Part shown: positions 8,825 through 18,137 of the stretch, piece after piece
How positions within the stretch are numbered: the stretch's first letter is position 1
Layout: every line of letters starts with the position of its first letter
Made by a program: the position numbers and the translations under genes
Notes under the pieces: generated by a model
Database searches by the model: none
What the model was told of the DNA's origin: nothing
The model's input: the letters and a program-made list of their open reading frames with translations, nothing else
From: DATAZK01 sp963731205
Lineage (GTDB): Bacteria; Actinomycetota; Actinomycetes; Frankiales; Frankiaceae
Assembly: GCA_963731205.1 (NCBI GenBank)
Contig: CAVSUJ010000001.1
Location: 310,001 to 374,000, forward strand
Reading direction: 5' to 3'
Length of the DNA: 64,000 bases

Positions 8825-9808
8825 GTGGCTTTCTTCACGATGCGCTTCGACCTGCGCAACCCGGCGTTCGCCGGCGTCCCGATCGCCGACCGCTACGCCG
8901 CGGCGCTCGACATGACCGAGTACGCCGACCGCAACGGCTTCCTGATGGTGATCATCTCCGAGCATCACGGCTCGCCCGACGGCTACCTCCCGAGCGCCCT
9001 GCCCTTCGCCGCCGCCGTCGCTGCCCGGACCAAGAATCTGCGCATCCTGGTGGCCGCGCTGGTCTCCTCCTTCCACGACCCGCTGAAGGTCGCCGAGGAC
9101 GCAGCGGTGATCGACGCGATCTCCGGTGGCCGGCTCGATCTCGTCGTGACGAACGGCTACGTGCAGAGCGAGTTCGACATGTTCGGGGTGCCGCTGAACA
9201 AGCGGGCCGCGCGCACCACCGAGCTGCTGGAGACCCTGCAGAACGCGTTCACCGGCAAGCCGTTCACCTACCGGGGCCGCACGGTCCAGGTGACGCCCGC
9301 GCCGGTCAATCCCGGCGGCCCGGCCCTGCAGCTCGGTGGCAGTTCGAAGCCCGCTGCCCAGCGCGCGGCGCGCATGAACGCCGGTTTCATGCCGTCGGGT
9401 GAGGAGATCTGGGAGCACTACCGCGCCGAGGTCATCGAGCTCGGACGCGACGACCCCGGCCCGTATCTGGGCGGCGACACCAGCTTCTTCCACGTCGCCG
9501 AGGACGTAGAGCGCGGCTGGGAGCAGATCGGCCCGTACGCGATGCACGAGGCGAACGCCTACGGCCAGTGGATGGCCGAGGCCGGCATCGGGGCCGAGGG
9601 CGGCTACACGACGTTCGAGAACCTCGACCAGCTGAAGGCGACGGGCCAGTACCGGGTCATCACGCCGCAGGAGCTCATCGATGAGCTGAAGGCGGGCGGC
9701 CCGTTCGCCGCCGCGTTGCTGCACCCGATGATGGGCGGCATCCCGCCCGAGATCGCGTGGGAGAGCCTGCGGCTCATCGAAGAGGTCGTCATCCCGGCGG
9801 TGAGTTAG
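8825..9808 (+). CDS. Luciferase-like (LLM class) flavin/F420 oxidoreductase
   Basis: A 327-residue TIM-barrel protein of the bacterial luciferase-like monooxygenase family. It opens with FFTMRFDLRNPAFAGVP, carries FLMVIISEHHGSPDGYLPS (the conserved EHH segment), KNLRILVAALVSSFHDP, and ISGGRLDLVVTNGYVQSEFDMFG, which forms the flavin/F420 pocket. GTG 8825 is taken as the start; ATG 8840 is possible. It would oxygenate or oxidise a substrate with FMNH2 or use F420. It is divergent from the TetR gene and 166 bases ahead of the frameshifted amidohydrolase. Confidence 0.85.
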   Translation: MAFFTMRFDLRNPAFAGVPIADRYAAALDMTEYADRNGFLMVIISEHHGSPDGYLPSALPFAAAVAARTKNLRILVAALVSSFHDPLKVAEDAAVIDAISGGRLDLVVTNGYVQSEFDMFGVPLNKRAARTTELLETLQNAFTGKPFTYRGRTVQVTPAPVNPGGPALQLGGSSKPAAQRAARMNAGFMPSGEEIWEHYRAEVIELGRDDPGPYLGGDTSFFHVAEDVERGWEQIGPYAMHEANAYGQWMAEAGIGAEGGYTTFENLDQLKATGQYRVITPQELIDELKAGGPFAAALLHPMMGGIPPEIAWESLRLIEEVVIPAVS

Positions 9809-9974
9809 CGCCCGGTGCAGTTGCGCCGGAAGCCAGCCTCGCCGTCTGGCACCCGACACGCCGTCGCGCTCGTGCAAAAGGGCGAGCACCGACGCCTTGA
9901 TCTCGGCGGAACGAGGATGAGAACGGCATACTCGTTTTCAGAACCCCTCCACCCGCCAAACCCCTGAGGTGCCC
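9809..9974 (+). promoter_or_regulatory. Intergenic region with candidate promoter/operator
   Basis: This 166-base stretch has no gene. TGAGAACG (9918-9925) and CGTTTTCA (9933-9940) form an inverted repeat with one mismatch around a seven-base spacer, GCATACT. The spacer contains CATACT, a possible -10 box. A GAGG ribosome site lies at 9966-9969. Confidence 0.35.
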
Positions 9975-11155
9975 ATGAGCGCAGAGCTGCGCGGTTTCGA
10001 TGCCGACAACCACTACTACGAGGCGCTCGACGCTTTCACCCGGCACATCGAACCCGCGTTCGCCAAGCGCTGCATGCAGTGGGCGACGATCGACGGCAAG
10101 ACCCGGCTGCTCGTCGGCGGCAAGATCAGCCGCTTCCTGGCCAACCCGACCTTCCACCAGCTGTCGGCGCCGGGCAGCCTGGAGGACTACTTCCGCGGCA
10201 AGAACGAGTCGGGCGCCAGCGTGGTCGAGCTCTTCGGTGAGCTCGAGCCCTGCCGCGCCGAGTATCGCGACCGCGACGCCCGCCTGCGGGTGATGGATGA
10301 GCAGCGTCTTGACGGCGCGTTCTTCTTCCCGACCCTCGGCGTCGGCATGGAGCAGTCGCTGAAGAACGACCTGCCGGCCGCAGCCGCCGCGTTCCGCGCG
10401 TTCAACCGCTGGATGGACGAGGACTGGGGCTTCCACTACAAGGAGCGCATCTTCGCCGCCCCGTATCTGTCCCTCAGCGACCCGGCCAACGCCGTCAGCG
10501 AGCTGCAGTGGGCCCTCGGGCGGGGCGCCCGCGTCATCGTCATGCAGGCCGGGCCGGTGAAGACCGAGGTCGGCTACCGCTCGCCGGCCGACCCGATGTT
10601 CGAGCCCTTCTGGGCCGCGCTGGAGGAGTCCGGCATCACCCTCGCCTACCACTCCGGCGACACCGCCTACAGCGAGATCCTGCCGATGTGGGGCGAGGAC
10701 GCGCAGCTCAACGCCCATGGCAGCACCACGATGCGGGCGCTGATCTCGGCAGTCCCGATCGCTGACACGCATCGCCGCCCTCATTGCCGAAGGTGTCTTG
10801 ACCCGGCACCCCGCGGCTTCGCGTCGCCACCATCGAGAGCGGCTCGCAGTGGGTGGCTCAGCTGTTCAAGACGCTCGGCAAGCACGCGGGCCAGGCGCCC
10901 GGCCGTTACCCGGAGCACCCGCACGACGTCTTCCGGCGCAACGTCTGGGTCGCCCCGTTCTACGAGGACGATCTGGCGAGCCTGAAGGACCAGATCGGCG
11001 TCGACCGCATCATGCTGGGCTCCGACTGGCCGCACACCGAAGGACTTGCCGAGCCGCTGGCGTTCGTCAAGGATCTCGAGCGCGACGGCTACACGGAGGC
11101 CGAGCAGCAGGCGGTGCTCCACGACAACGCGGCAGCGCTGGTGCAGCCCGCCTGA
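9975..11155 (+). pseudogene. Amidohydrolase-2 family protein, disrupted by two +1 frameshifts
   Basis: The N-terminal part runs from ATG 9975 (GAGG five bases upstream) through the metal motif FDADNHYYE, a barrel histidine in LAYHSGD, and up to VPIADT. One extra base near 10767-10771 and a second within CCCC at 10809-10812 move the frame twice. Reading across both restores IAALIAEGVLTRHP, then RLRVATIESGSQWVAQLF and the terminal metal aspartate in LGSDWPHTEG. The rebuilt protein is about 392 residues, a normal family length, with all metal ligands kept. The gene looks intact apart from the two insertions, so sequencing errors are the likeliest cause. It belongs to the same family as the protein at 3877-4929. 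Confidence 0.8.
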
Positions 11156-11253
11156 GGCCGCTGACGCGTCCGGGTGGGACGTCGCGCCTGGGCACCTGCC
11201 GGAGGTATATACATTATGGGCTTCGGTAGCCGCAGCGAGAGGGCCGACGTCGC
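11156..11253 (+). promoter_or_regulatory. Candidate promoter of the P450 operon
   Basis: An AT-rich island, GTATATACATTAT (11205-11217), stands out in GC-rich surroundings. It contains the perfect palindrome GTATATAC and -10-like TACATT or CATTAT. It lies 36 bases before the P450 start and is the likely promoter/operator for the operon that runs to 19599. Confidence 0.45.
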
Positions 11254-12441
11254 ATGCTCGAGTTCAACCCGTACGACTACGAGACGTTTCGCGACCCGTA
11301 TCCCACCTATCGGCGGCTGCGTGACGAGAGCCCGGTTTACCACAACGAGTCGCTGAAGTTCTGGTCGCTGTCGCGCTTCGCCGACGTGCTCGCGGCCCAC
11401 AACGACTGGGAGCGTTTCTCCAGCACGGGCGGGGTGACGATCGAGGGCACGGAGAAGGACAGCCCGTTCCTCATCGTGAAGGACCCTCCCGAGCACCGCT
11501 GGCACCGCAAGATCATCGGGAAGGTCTTCACCCCGCGCCGGATCATGGAGCTCGAGCCCTACATCCGGCTGCGCTGCGGGCAGCTGCTCGACCGCTTCAT
11601 CGGTGAGGACGAGTTCGACGTCGCCGAGGCGTTCGCGGTGCAGCTGCCGCTCGACGTCATCAGCGAGCTGCTGAACATCCCACACGAGCTCCGCCATGAC
11701 ATTCATGTCCAGAGCGACCGGGTCTCACAGCGCGGCGACGAGGTGGATCTGGATGAGGTGATCGGCGGCAGCGCGAGCCTATTCGAGCTCTACCTCGGGC
11801 TGATCCAGGAGCGTCGCAAGCATCCGATCGACGACATCATCAACATCCTGCTCGAGACCGAGGTCATCGACGACGAGGACGGCACCACCACCCGGCGCAT
11901 GTCCGACGACGAGGCGGCTTTCCGCTTCCTGGAGCTCGGCTTCGCCGGCCACGAGACCGTCGCCAAAGGCATCCCCAACGGCGCGATCGCGTTCACGAAC
12001 TTTCCCGGCGAGAAGGCCCGGCTGGCGGCCGATCCGTCACTGTCGGCGGCAGCGGCCGAGGAGATCCTGCGCTTCGACCCGCCGTCGCAATTGCAGGGCC
12101 GCACGACGACGACCGACGTGACCCTGCACGGCGTCACGATCCCAGCGGGCGAAAAGGTCATGCTCATCACCGGTTCGGCGACCCGCGACGAGCGCGCCTA
12201 CCCCGAGCCTGATCGCTTCGACCTGGGCCGTGAGGCCGACCCGTCGACGATGTTCTTCGGCTACGGCATCCACCGCTGCCTCGGCGCCCACCTCGCCCGC
12301 CTCGAGATCCGCATCGCGTTCGAGGAGATCCTCGCGCGCTGGCCCGACTTCGCGGTCGACGAGTCGCGCGCTGTACGCCACGTGACGAGCAACGTGCGCG
12401 GCGTCCAGGGGCTGCCCCTGCTGACGGCGGGCGCCGCCTGA
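11254..12441 (+). CDS. Cytochrome P450
   Basis: A 395-residue soluble bacterial P450. The I-helix oxygen motif is FLELGFAGHETV (AGxxT), the K-helix ExxR is in AEEILRFDPP, and the haem-binding loop FFGYGIHRCLGAHLA holds the proximal thiolate at C342. The substrate-recognition start (NPYDYETFRDPYPTYRRLR) is typical of actinobacterial CYP families acting on steroids or terpenoids. The N-terminal ATG at 11254 follows the AT-rich promoter at 11205-11217. The stop overlaps the start of a GntR gene (TGATG). It would need ferredoxin and reductase partners, and none are in this window. Confidence 0.93.
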   Translation: MLEFNPYDYETFRDPYPTYRRLRDESPVYHNESLKFWSLSRFADVLAAHNDWERFSSTGGVTIEGTEKDSPFLIVKDPPEHRWHRKIIGKVFTPRRIMELEPYIRLRCGQLLDRFIGEDEFDVAEAFAVQLPLDVISELLNIPHELRHDIHVQSDRVSQRGDEVDLDEVIGGSASLFELYLGLIQERRKHPIDDIINILLETEVIDDEDGTTTRRMSDDEAAFRFLELGFAGHETVAKGIPNGAIAFTNFPGEKARLAADPSLSAAAAEEILRFDPPSQLQGRTTTTDVTLHGVTIPAGEKVMLITGSATRDERAYPEPDRFDLGREADPSTMFFGYGIHRCLGAHLARLEIRIAFEEILARWPDFAVDESRAVRHVTSNVRGVQGLPLLTAGAA

Positions 12442-13163
12442 TGGCCCGTGCCCCACGCGCGGCGTCAGTGGTGACGACGCTGCCGGTCGCCGATACCGAC
12501 GGCGCCAATCGCGGCCACCGGCGCAGCAGCGGCGAACTCGTCGCCGAGCACATCCGCCGGCTCATCTTCGAAGGGTCGCTCAGGCAGGGCGACCACCTCC
12601 GTCAGGACGAGATCGCCGCCGAACTCGGGGTGTCGCGCATCCCGGTGCGCGAGGCCGTCATCGCGCTGGACCGCGAGGGCTGGCTGATGATCGAGCCGCA
12701 TCGCGGCGCTTTCGTGCACGGCCTGGACGAGGATGCGGTCCACGACCATTACGACGTCTTCGGGCTCATCTTCGGACTGACCGCGCAGCGCGCCACCGAA
12801 CGCGCGAGCGATGACGCGATCACCGAGCTGGTGGCCGCCCATCGGACGTTGAAGCAGGCGACCGAGGCGCAGTCGTTCAGCGTCGCCAACAACGACTACC
12901 TGCGCCAGCTCTTCGCCATGGCCGCCTCTCCGCGGCTGGCGTCGCTTTCGCGGCTGCTGCGAAACATCGTGCCCGGCAACTTCTTCGACGCCGTCCCCGG
13001 AGCGATGGCCCACCAGAAGCGCGGCCTGGCAGCGGTCACGAAGGCGATACGCGCCCGCGACGGCGACCTCGCCGAGCGTGAGTGCCGGGCGATGATGGCC
13101 CGCCAGGGTGACGCCGTCGTGGCGCTGCTCGCCGCCCGCGATCTGGTGCGGCCTTCGGCATGA
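12441..13163 (+). CDS. GntR-family (FadR/FCD-type) transcriptional regulator
   Basis: A 240-residue regulator with an N-terminal winged helix (LVAEHIRRLIFEGSLRQGDHL, then IAAELGVSRIPVREAVIAL) and an all-helical FCD-type C-terminal domain with the acid-binding pattern seen in FadR-like proteins. It is embedded in the operon between the P450 and the MaoC-like gene, with overlaps on both sides, so it is co-expressed with the pathway and probably controls it in response to an acyl-type ligand. Confidence 0.88.
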   Translation: MARAPRAASVVTTLPVADTDGANRGHRRSSGELVAEHIRRLIFEGSLRQGDHLRQDEIAAELGVSRIPVREAVIALDREGWLMIEPHRGAFVHGLDEDAVHDHYDVFGLIFGLTAQRATERASDDAITELVAAHRTLKQATEAQSFSVANNDYLRQLFAMAASPRLASLSRLLRNIVPGNFFDAVPGAMAHQKRGLAAVTKAIRARDGDLAERECRAMMARQGDAVVALLAARDLVRPSA

Positions 13164-14437
13164 GCACTCCCGCTGCCAAGCCCCTCAAGGCTCCCGCGAC
13201 GATCACCGACGAGGCGGTGGCGGTCCTGCGCTCGCGGATCGGGATTCCCGAGCCGCACCCGCAGCCGCCGCACTACCGCCGGCCCGGTATCGACGCCTTC
13301 CGAAACACGGCGATCGCCTACGGCGATGACAACCCGCTGTGGTGCGAGCCGGAGTACGCCGCGAAGACCCGTTGGGAGGGACCGATCGCGTCGCCGGTGC
13401 TCGTCGGCGGTGACACCCTCATCGGCGAGGACGAGGTCACGCGGGTACCCGAAGAGCACCGCGAATTGATGAAGGGCGATCCGTTGCGCGGGGTGCACGC
13501 GTTCTATGCGGCGAGCGCCCGTGAATGGTGGGCCCCGCTGCGGCCCGAGCAGCGGATCTGGCGCCGCAACGCGCTCGTCGGCATCCACGACAAGGCCAGC
13601 GAGTTCGCCGAGCGGGCGATCCACGAGTGGACCGGGCAGGTCTTCGCGACCGATGACGGGACGCTGCTCTCCGGCCAGTACCGGATGATGGCCCGCACCG
13701 AACGCACCAAGGCCCGTGAACGCGGCAAGTACGCGAAGGTCGAGCCGCAGAGCTACACCGACGAGCAGATCGCCGAGATCGAGGCGCAGTACGCGAGTGA
13801 GGGCCCGCGCGGCGCCGAGCCGCGGTGGTGGGAGGACGTCAACGAGGGCGACCCCATCGCTCCGATGGTCAAGGGGCCGCTGCAGATCACCGACATGATC
13901 TGCTGGCACGTCGGCATGGGCATGGGGTTGTACGGCATCAAGCCGTTGCGTCTCGGGGCTCGCGTCCGGGCTCGGATCCCGCGCTTCTACCACCGCGACG
14001 AGTACAACGTCCCCGACGTGATGCAGCGCGTGCACTGGGATCCCGAATTCGCCCGCAAGGCCGGGCAGCCGACGACCTACGACTACGGCCGGATGCGCGA
14101 GACGTGGCTGATCCACGCGTGCACCGACTGGATGGGCGACGACGCCTGGCTCTGGAAGCTCGACTGCGAGTTCCGGGCGTTCAACTATGTCGGCGACACC
14201 CAGTGGATCCGCGGCGAGGTGACGCGCAAGTACCTCGCCGAAGGCGACCGGCCGGCGGTGGACCTCGACATCAACGCCATCAATCAGCGCGGGGCGGTCA
14301 CCACTCCGGGCCATGCCACGATCCTGCTGCCGAGCCGTGAGCACGGCCCGGTGCGCCTGCCCGATCCGCCGGGCGGTCACGGGTCCGGCCTCAGCGCAGC
14401 ACTCGACGCGATCATCGAGAGGTTCAAGGACCAGTGA
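13160..14437 (+). CDS. MaoC-like / FAS1-type dehydratase domain protein
   Basis: A 425-residue protein with two hot-dog halves. The N-terminal half resembles FAS1-like (HsdA-like) dehydratases and has DAFRNTAIAYGDDNPLWCEPEYAA followed by GPIASPVLVGGD. The C-terminal half has PLQITDMICWHVGMGMG and ends with QRGAVTTPGHATILLPS, the MaoC pattern. Such proteins hydrate enoyl-CoA esters. It overlaps the GntR gene by four bases and the downstream enoyl-CoA hydratase by four bases (GTGA). The substrate is probably a cyclic enoyl-CoA from the P450-initiated pathway, by inference. Confidence 0.82.
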   Translation: MSTPAAKPLKAPATITDEAVAVLRSRIGIPEPHPQPPHYRRPGIDAFRNTAIAYGDDNPLWCEPEYAAKTRWEGPIASPVLVGGDTLIGEDEVTRVPEEHRELMKGDPLRGVHAFYAASAREWWAPLRPEQRIWRRNALVGIHDKASEFAERAIHEWTGQVFATDDGTLLSGQYRMMARTERTKARERGKYAKVEPQSYTDEQIAEIEAQYASEGPRGAEPRWWEDVNEGDPIAPMVKGPLQITDMICWHVGMGMGLYGIKPLRLGARVRARIPRFYHRDEYNVPDVMQRVHWDPEFARKAGQPTTYDYGRMRETWLIHACTDWMGDDAWLWKLDCEFRAFNYVGDTQWIRGEVTRKYLAEGDRPAVDLDINAINQRGAVTTPGHATILLPSREHGPVRLPDPPGGHGSGLSAALDAIIERFKDQ

Positions 14438-15249
14438 TCGCGTACGAATCGCGTCCCGGACTGAACATCGGGCTCGAGGGCGGGGTGCTGCGGCTGACCC
14501 TTGCCCGGCCCGAGAAGCGCAACGCGCTCGACGACGTGATGATGAGCGGGCTCATCGACGCGCTGGATGCGGCCGGGCGCGATGAGGCGGTGCGCGTCAT
14601 CGCGCTTGCGGCCGAAGGGGAGCACTTCTGCAGCGGCGCCGATGTCGTGGCCCGCAACGCTCGCGGCGGTGACGAGAAGCGGCCGCGGGCCGGGAGCATC
14701 CAGCGCCGGCTGCCGTCGCAGGCACACCGGCTCATCCCATTGCTCAAGACCGTGCAGACCCCGGTGGTGTGCGCGGTGCAGGGCTGGGTGGCGGGCATCG
14801 GGCTGGCGATGGCGCTCGCATCTGACGTGACTGTCGCCGCTGAGGACGCGCGCTTCTGGGCCCCGTTCTGCGAGCGGGGATTCACCCCGGACAGCGGCGT
14901 CTCATGGCTGCTGCCGCGACGCATCGGCGAGGTGCGGGCTCGGCAAATGCTCTTGCTGGGCAAGGTCTTGAGTGGAGTCGAGGCGGCCGAGTGGCAGCTC
15001 GTCGACCACGCCGTACCGCTCGAGGAATTGCCCGCGGCGGCGGCCGGCATGGTCGAGCGCTTTGCCCAATCTGCGACGGTCGCGGTCGGGCTCGCGAAGT
15101 GGCTGATGGCATCGGGACAATCGGCGAGCCTGGAGGAGGCCTTGCGCAACGAGGCTTTCGCCATGGAGCTCTCCTCACGCAGCGAGGACTTCCGTGAGGG
15201 GATGGCCGCGTTCACCGGCAAGCGTCCGGCCCGATTCGAGGGACGCTGA
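14434..15249 (+). CDS. Enoyl-CoA hydratase/isomerase family protein
   Basis: A 271-residue crotonase-fold protein with GTG start overlapping the previous stop. It shows LTLARPEKRNALDD, the first oxyanion-hole segment EHFCSGADVV and the second VQGWVAGIGLAMALASD. The segment that usually carries the second catalytic glutamate reads FTPDSGVSWLLPRRIG, with aspartate and serine there, so it may be an isomerase or another crotonase rather than a classical hydratase. It sits just before the acyl-CoA dehydrogenase gene. Confidence 0.85.
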   Translation: MIAYESRPGLNIGLEGGVLRLTLARPEKRNALDDVMMSGLIDALDAAGRDEAVRVIALAAEGEHFCSGADVVARNARGGDEKRPRAGSIQRRLPSQAHRLIPLLKTVQTPVVCAVQGWVAGIGLAMALASDVTVAAEDARFWAPFCERGFTPDSGVSWLLPRRIGEVRARQMLLLGKVLSGVEAAEWQLVDHAVPLEELPAAAAGMVERFAQSATVAVGLAKWLMASGQSASLEEALRNEAFAMELSSRSEDFREGMAAFTGKRPARFEGR

Positions 15250-15250
15250 A

Positions 15251-16537
15251 ATGCCACCGAGCAACTCGCGTCTCACGGTCACCGCGCAGACGCCGCGCGA
15301 CGAACTCGTCGCAGCAGTGCGAGCCTGGGTCGCCGAATTCGTGCCGGCCGCTTGGCGTGAGGCGGCTGCGGGCGGCACCCGGGCGATCCGGGCGGTGCGC
15401 TCGCGGGCGGACTACGAGGCCTGGTATCCGGTGTTCGGTAGTTCCGGCCTGGTGGCGCCCACCTGGCCGGTCGCCTACGAAGGCCTCGACCTCCCACCCG
15501 CTTCAGCGCGCCTGGTCGAGGCCGAGCTGCGCCCGTACAACCTCGGGCGGCTGAACCCGCTCGGCATCCACAACGCGGCGCCCGCCCTTTTCGCCCATGG
15601 CACCGAGGAGCAGCGGCTGCGTTTCCTGCCGCCGATCGTGCGGGCGGAGGAGATCTGGTGCCAGCTCTTCAGCGAGCCCGGCGCTGGTTCCGACCTCGCC
15701 TCGCTGTCCACGCGCGCCGTACTCGACGGCGACGAGTGGGTCGTCAACGGGCAAAAGGTCTGGACCACATGGGGTTTTGCCGCTGACTTCGCGGTGCTCC
15801 TCGCGCGTACCGACCCGGATGTGCCCAAGCGCAACGGGCTCACGTATTTCCTCATCGACCTGCACCAGCCGGGCGTCGACATCCGGCCGCTGCGCCACAT
15901 CACCGGCGAAGTGGATTTCTGCGAGGTCTTCCTCGACGGGGCGAGAATCCCTGATACGCAAAGGGTCGGCGGGGTCAACGACGGCTGGCGGATCGCCGGC
16001 GCGACCCTGTCGGGCGAGCGCCAGATGGTGTCCGGGTCGGGCTCGGGCGGGGTGGACCGGATCGGCGGCGGAGGCATCGCCAGCCTCATCGCGCTGGCCC
16101 GCCGCATCAGTTCGGAGGGGCGTCCGGGCGGCTGGGACGACCCGATCGTGCGCCAGGAACTCATGACGCTGTACTGCGAGGACGCGATCCGCGGCTGGAC
16201 GAATTCGCGGGTGCGCGCCCTGCTGCGCGCCGGACGCGCGCCGGGTGCCGAAAGCTCCGTGGGCAAGGTGGCATCGGGATCGCTGAACCAGCGCACCCAG
16301 ATGCTGGCGACCGATCTGCTGGGTGCCTACGCGACCGGCTGGGTCGCCGACGACGGCGCCGGCTATGACGAGACGCTGCCGTATGAGGTGAGGGGGATGC
16401 TGCGCAGCCGGGCCAACACCATCGAGGGCGGCACCACCGAGGTCAACAAGAACATCCTCGCCGAGCGCGTGCTGGGCCTGCCGCGCGAGCCCGACCCGTG
16501 GCACGGCAAGCCCTGGCGCGAAGTTCCCCGTAGCTGA
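15251..16537 (+). CDS. Acyl-CoA dehydrogenase
   Basis: A 428-residue FadE-type flavoprotein. It carries the family's FAD/substrate motif WCQLFSEPGAGSDLASL, DGDEWVVNGQKVWTTWGF, and the C-terminal motif RSRANTIEGGTTEVNKNILAERVLGLPRE. The start is ATG 15251, one base after the hydratase stop; an upstream frame extension overlaps that gene and is not used. It lies in the P450-GntR-MaoC operon and would introduce the alpha-beta double bond. The stop overlaps the following ATG (TGATGA). Confidence 0.92.
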   Translation: MPPSNSRLTVTAQTPRDELVAAVRAWVAEFVPAAWREAAAGGTRAIRAVRSRADYEAWYPVFGSSGLVAPTWPVAYEGLDLPPASARLVEAELRPYNLGRLNPLGIHNAAPALFAHGTEEQRLRFLPPIVRAEEIWCQLFSEPGAGSDLASLSTRAVLDGDEWVVNGQKVWTTWGFAADFAVLLARTDPDVPKRNGLTYFLIDLHQPGVDIRPLRHITGEVDFCEVFLDGARIPDTQRVGGVNDGWRIAGATLSGERQMVSGSGSGGVDRIGGGGIASLIALARRISSEGRPGGWDDPIVRQELMTLYCEDAIRGWTNSRVRALLRAGRAPGAESSVGKVASGSLNQRTQMLATDLLGAYATGWVADDGAGYDETLPYEVRGMLRSRANTIEGGTTEVNKNILAERVLGLPREPDPWHGKPWREVPRS

Positions 16538-17292
16538 TGACGATTCAGGCCTCGTTCCAGACGCTGGCGGTGTCACGTTCGGGCCCGGTGGGCTGGCTGG
16601 TCTTCAACCGTCCCAGCGCCGGCAACGCGATGGACGCGACGATGCTGGCCGAGCTGGAGACGGCGTGGCTCGAGCTCGATGCCGATCCCGACGTGCGCGT
16701 CATCGTCAACACCGGTGAGGGCCGGGCGTTCCAGACCGGGCTCGACGTCGTGCAGCTCGCGCGTCAGCCCGAGGCGCTGCGCGAGCAGTCCCGCCGGACC
16801 AAGCGCGCCGAACTGAAGCTGACCGCCTGGCACAACGGCGTCGGCAAGCCGGTGATCGCCGCGGTCAACGGCGTCTGCGCCGGGGGAGGGCTGCACTTCG
16901 TCGCCGACGCCGACATCGTGATTGCCGGTTCGAATGCGAGCTTTCTCGATCCGCATGTATCGGTCGGGCAGGTGAGCGCCTACGAGACGATCGGGCTGGC
17001 CCGCAAGGTCGCGTTCGAGAGCGTGCTGCGGATGGCGCTCGTCGGCAGCCGTGAGCGGCTTTCGGCGCAGCGCGCGTACGAGCTCGGCCTGATCTCCCAG
17101 GTGGTCGATCCGCCCGAGAACCTTCGCGAGCAGGCGCAGGCGCTGGCCGAGCTGGTCGCCGATCACGAGCCCGCCGAGCTCGCGCGGCGCAAGCGAGCAC
17201 TGTGGGACGCGCTGGAGCTGGGCCTCAGCGCCTCCTACCGGAAGATGTTGACGAGAGAGATGACTGTGACAAGAGGAAAAGATCAGATATGA
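16537..17292 (+). CDS. Enoyl-CoA hydratase/isomerase family protein
   Basis: A 251-residue crotonase-fold protein (WLVFNRPSAGNAMDATML, GEGRAFQTGLDVVQLA, AVNGVCAGGGLHFVADADI). It is clearly paralogous to the next gene: both contain the segments DPHVSVGQV, MALVG.RER.SA and QVVDPPENLR. Its last bases overlap the next start as ATATGAGC, so the two are co-translated. The shared pocket with histidine and tryptophan after the second oxyanion turn is unusual and suggests a common, non-standard substrate. Confidence 0.88.
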   Translation: MTIQASFQTLAVSRSGPVGWLVFNRPSAGNAMDATMLAELETAWLELDADPDVRVIVNTGEGRAFQTGLDVVQLARQPEALREQSRRTKRAELKLTAWHNGVGKPVIAAVNGVCAGGGLHFVADADIVIAGSNASFLDPHVSVGQVSAYETIGLARKVAFESVLRMALVGSRERLSAQRAYELGLISQVVDPPENLREQAQALAELVADHEPAELARRKRALWDALELGLSASYRKMLTREMTVTRGKDQI

Positions 17293-18137
17293 GCGACGGT
17301 TACGGGGCGTACGAGACGCTGAAGCTGGAGCGCCAGGGCGGCGTCGGGTGGCTCATCAACAACCGCCCCGAGGCGCTGAACGCGATGAACGCCTTGATGC
17401 GCGACGAGTTCGCCCAGGCGTGGATCGAGCTCGACCGCGACCCGGCGGTGCGCGTCATCGTCCACACCGGGGAGGGTCGCGCGTTCCAGACCGGCGTCGA
17501 CGTCGCGGAGCTTGCCAGCGACGGCATCGGGATGGAGCGCTACCGGGAGTCGGCGTCGACCTTCGATCTGCATTTCACCTCCTGGCACCAGAAGGTGGCC
17601 AAGCCCGTCATCACGGCGGTGAACGGGCTGTGCGCCGGCGGGGCGTTCCATTGGGTGGCCGATGCCGACATCGTCATCGCCGCGTCCGATGCGCAGTTCT
17701 TCGACCCTCACGTGTCGGTGGGACAGGTGGTCGCCATGGAAGCGATCGGGCTGATGCGCAAGATGCCGTTCGAGGCGGTCATGCGGATGGCACTCGTCGG
17801 TCGGCACGAGCGCATGTCGGCGGAGCGGGCTTATCAGCTCGGCATGATCTCGCAGGTGGTCGATCCGCCGGAGAATTTGCGCGCGGAAGCGCAAACTCTC
17901 GCGGAGAAGATTGCCCGCAATTCGCCCGCGGCGATGCTCGCCTCCAAGCGCGCGCTCTGGGGCGCGCTCGAGATGGGTCTCACCGATGCGTGCCGCGAGG
18001 GCGCGCAGGATCTGGTCTCGATGTGGGGCCATCCCGATCAGGAGGAGGGGCCGCAGGCGTTCGCCGCGAAGCGCGAGGCCGAATGGCTGCCACTGGACGC
18101 GGAGAAGACCGCGGGTACCGGACCGGGTCCGCGCTGA
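17289..18137 (+). CDS. Enoyl-CoA hydratase/isomerase family protein (tandem paralogue)
   Basis: A 282-residue crotonase-fold protein starting at ATG 17289, overlapping the preceding stop by four bases. It shares long blocks with its neighbour (GEGRAFQTGVDVAELA, AVNGLCAGGAFHWVADADI, DPHVSVGQVVAMEAIGL, QVVDPPENLRAEAQ) and has an extra C-terminal tail of about 30 residues. The pair probably arose by tandem duplication and may form a hetero-oligomer or act on successive intermediates. Its stop overlaps the ligase start (TGATG). Confidence 0.88.
   Translation: MSDGYGAYETLKLERQGGVGWLINNRPEALNAMNALMRDEFAQAWIELDRDPAVRVIVHTGEGRAFQTGVDVAELASDGIGMERYRESASTFDLHFTSWHQKVAKPVITAVNGLCAGGAFHWVADADIVIAASDAQFFDPHVSVGQVVAMEAIGLMRKMPFEAVMRMALVGRHERMSAERAYQLGMISQVVDPPENLRAEAQTLAEKIARNSPAAMLASKRALWGALEMGLTDACREGAQDLVSMWGHPDQEEGPQAFAAKREAEWLPLDAEKTAGTGPGPR

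Noticed and set aside
8759..9889. N-terminal extension of the TetR frame
   Set aside because: It lies antisense to the luciferase-like gene and shows no homology; the TetR domain starts at 8758.
10760..10815. Programmed frameshifting or selenocysteine readthrough in the broken genes
   Set aside because: No slippery sequence or in-frame TGA is at the breaks; single extra bases explain all six.
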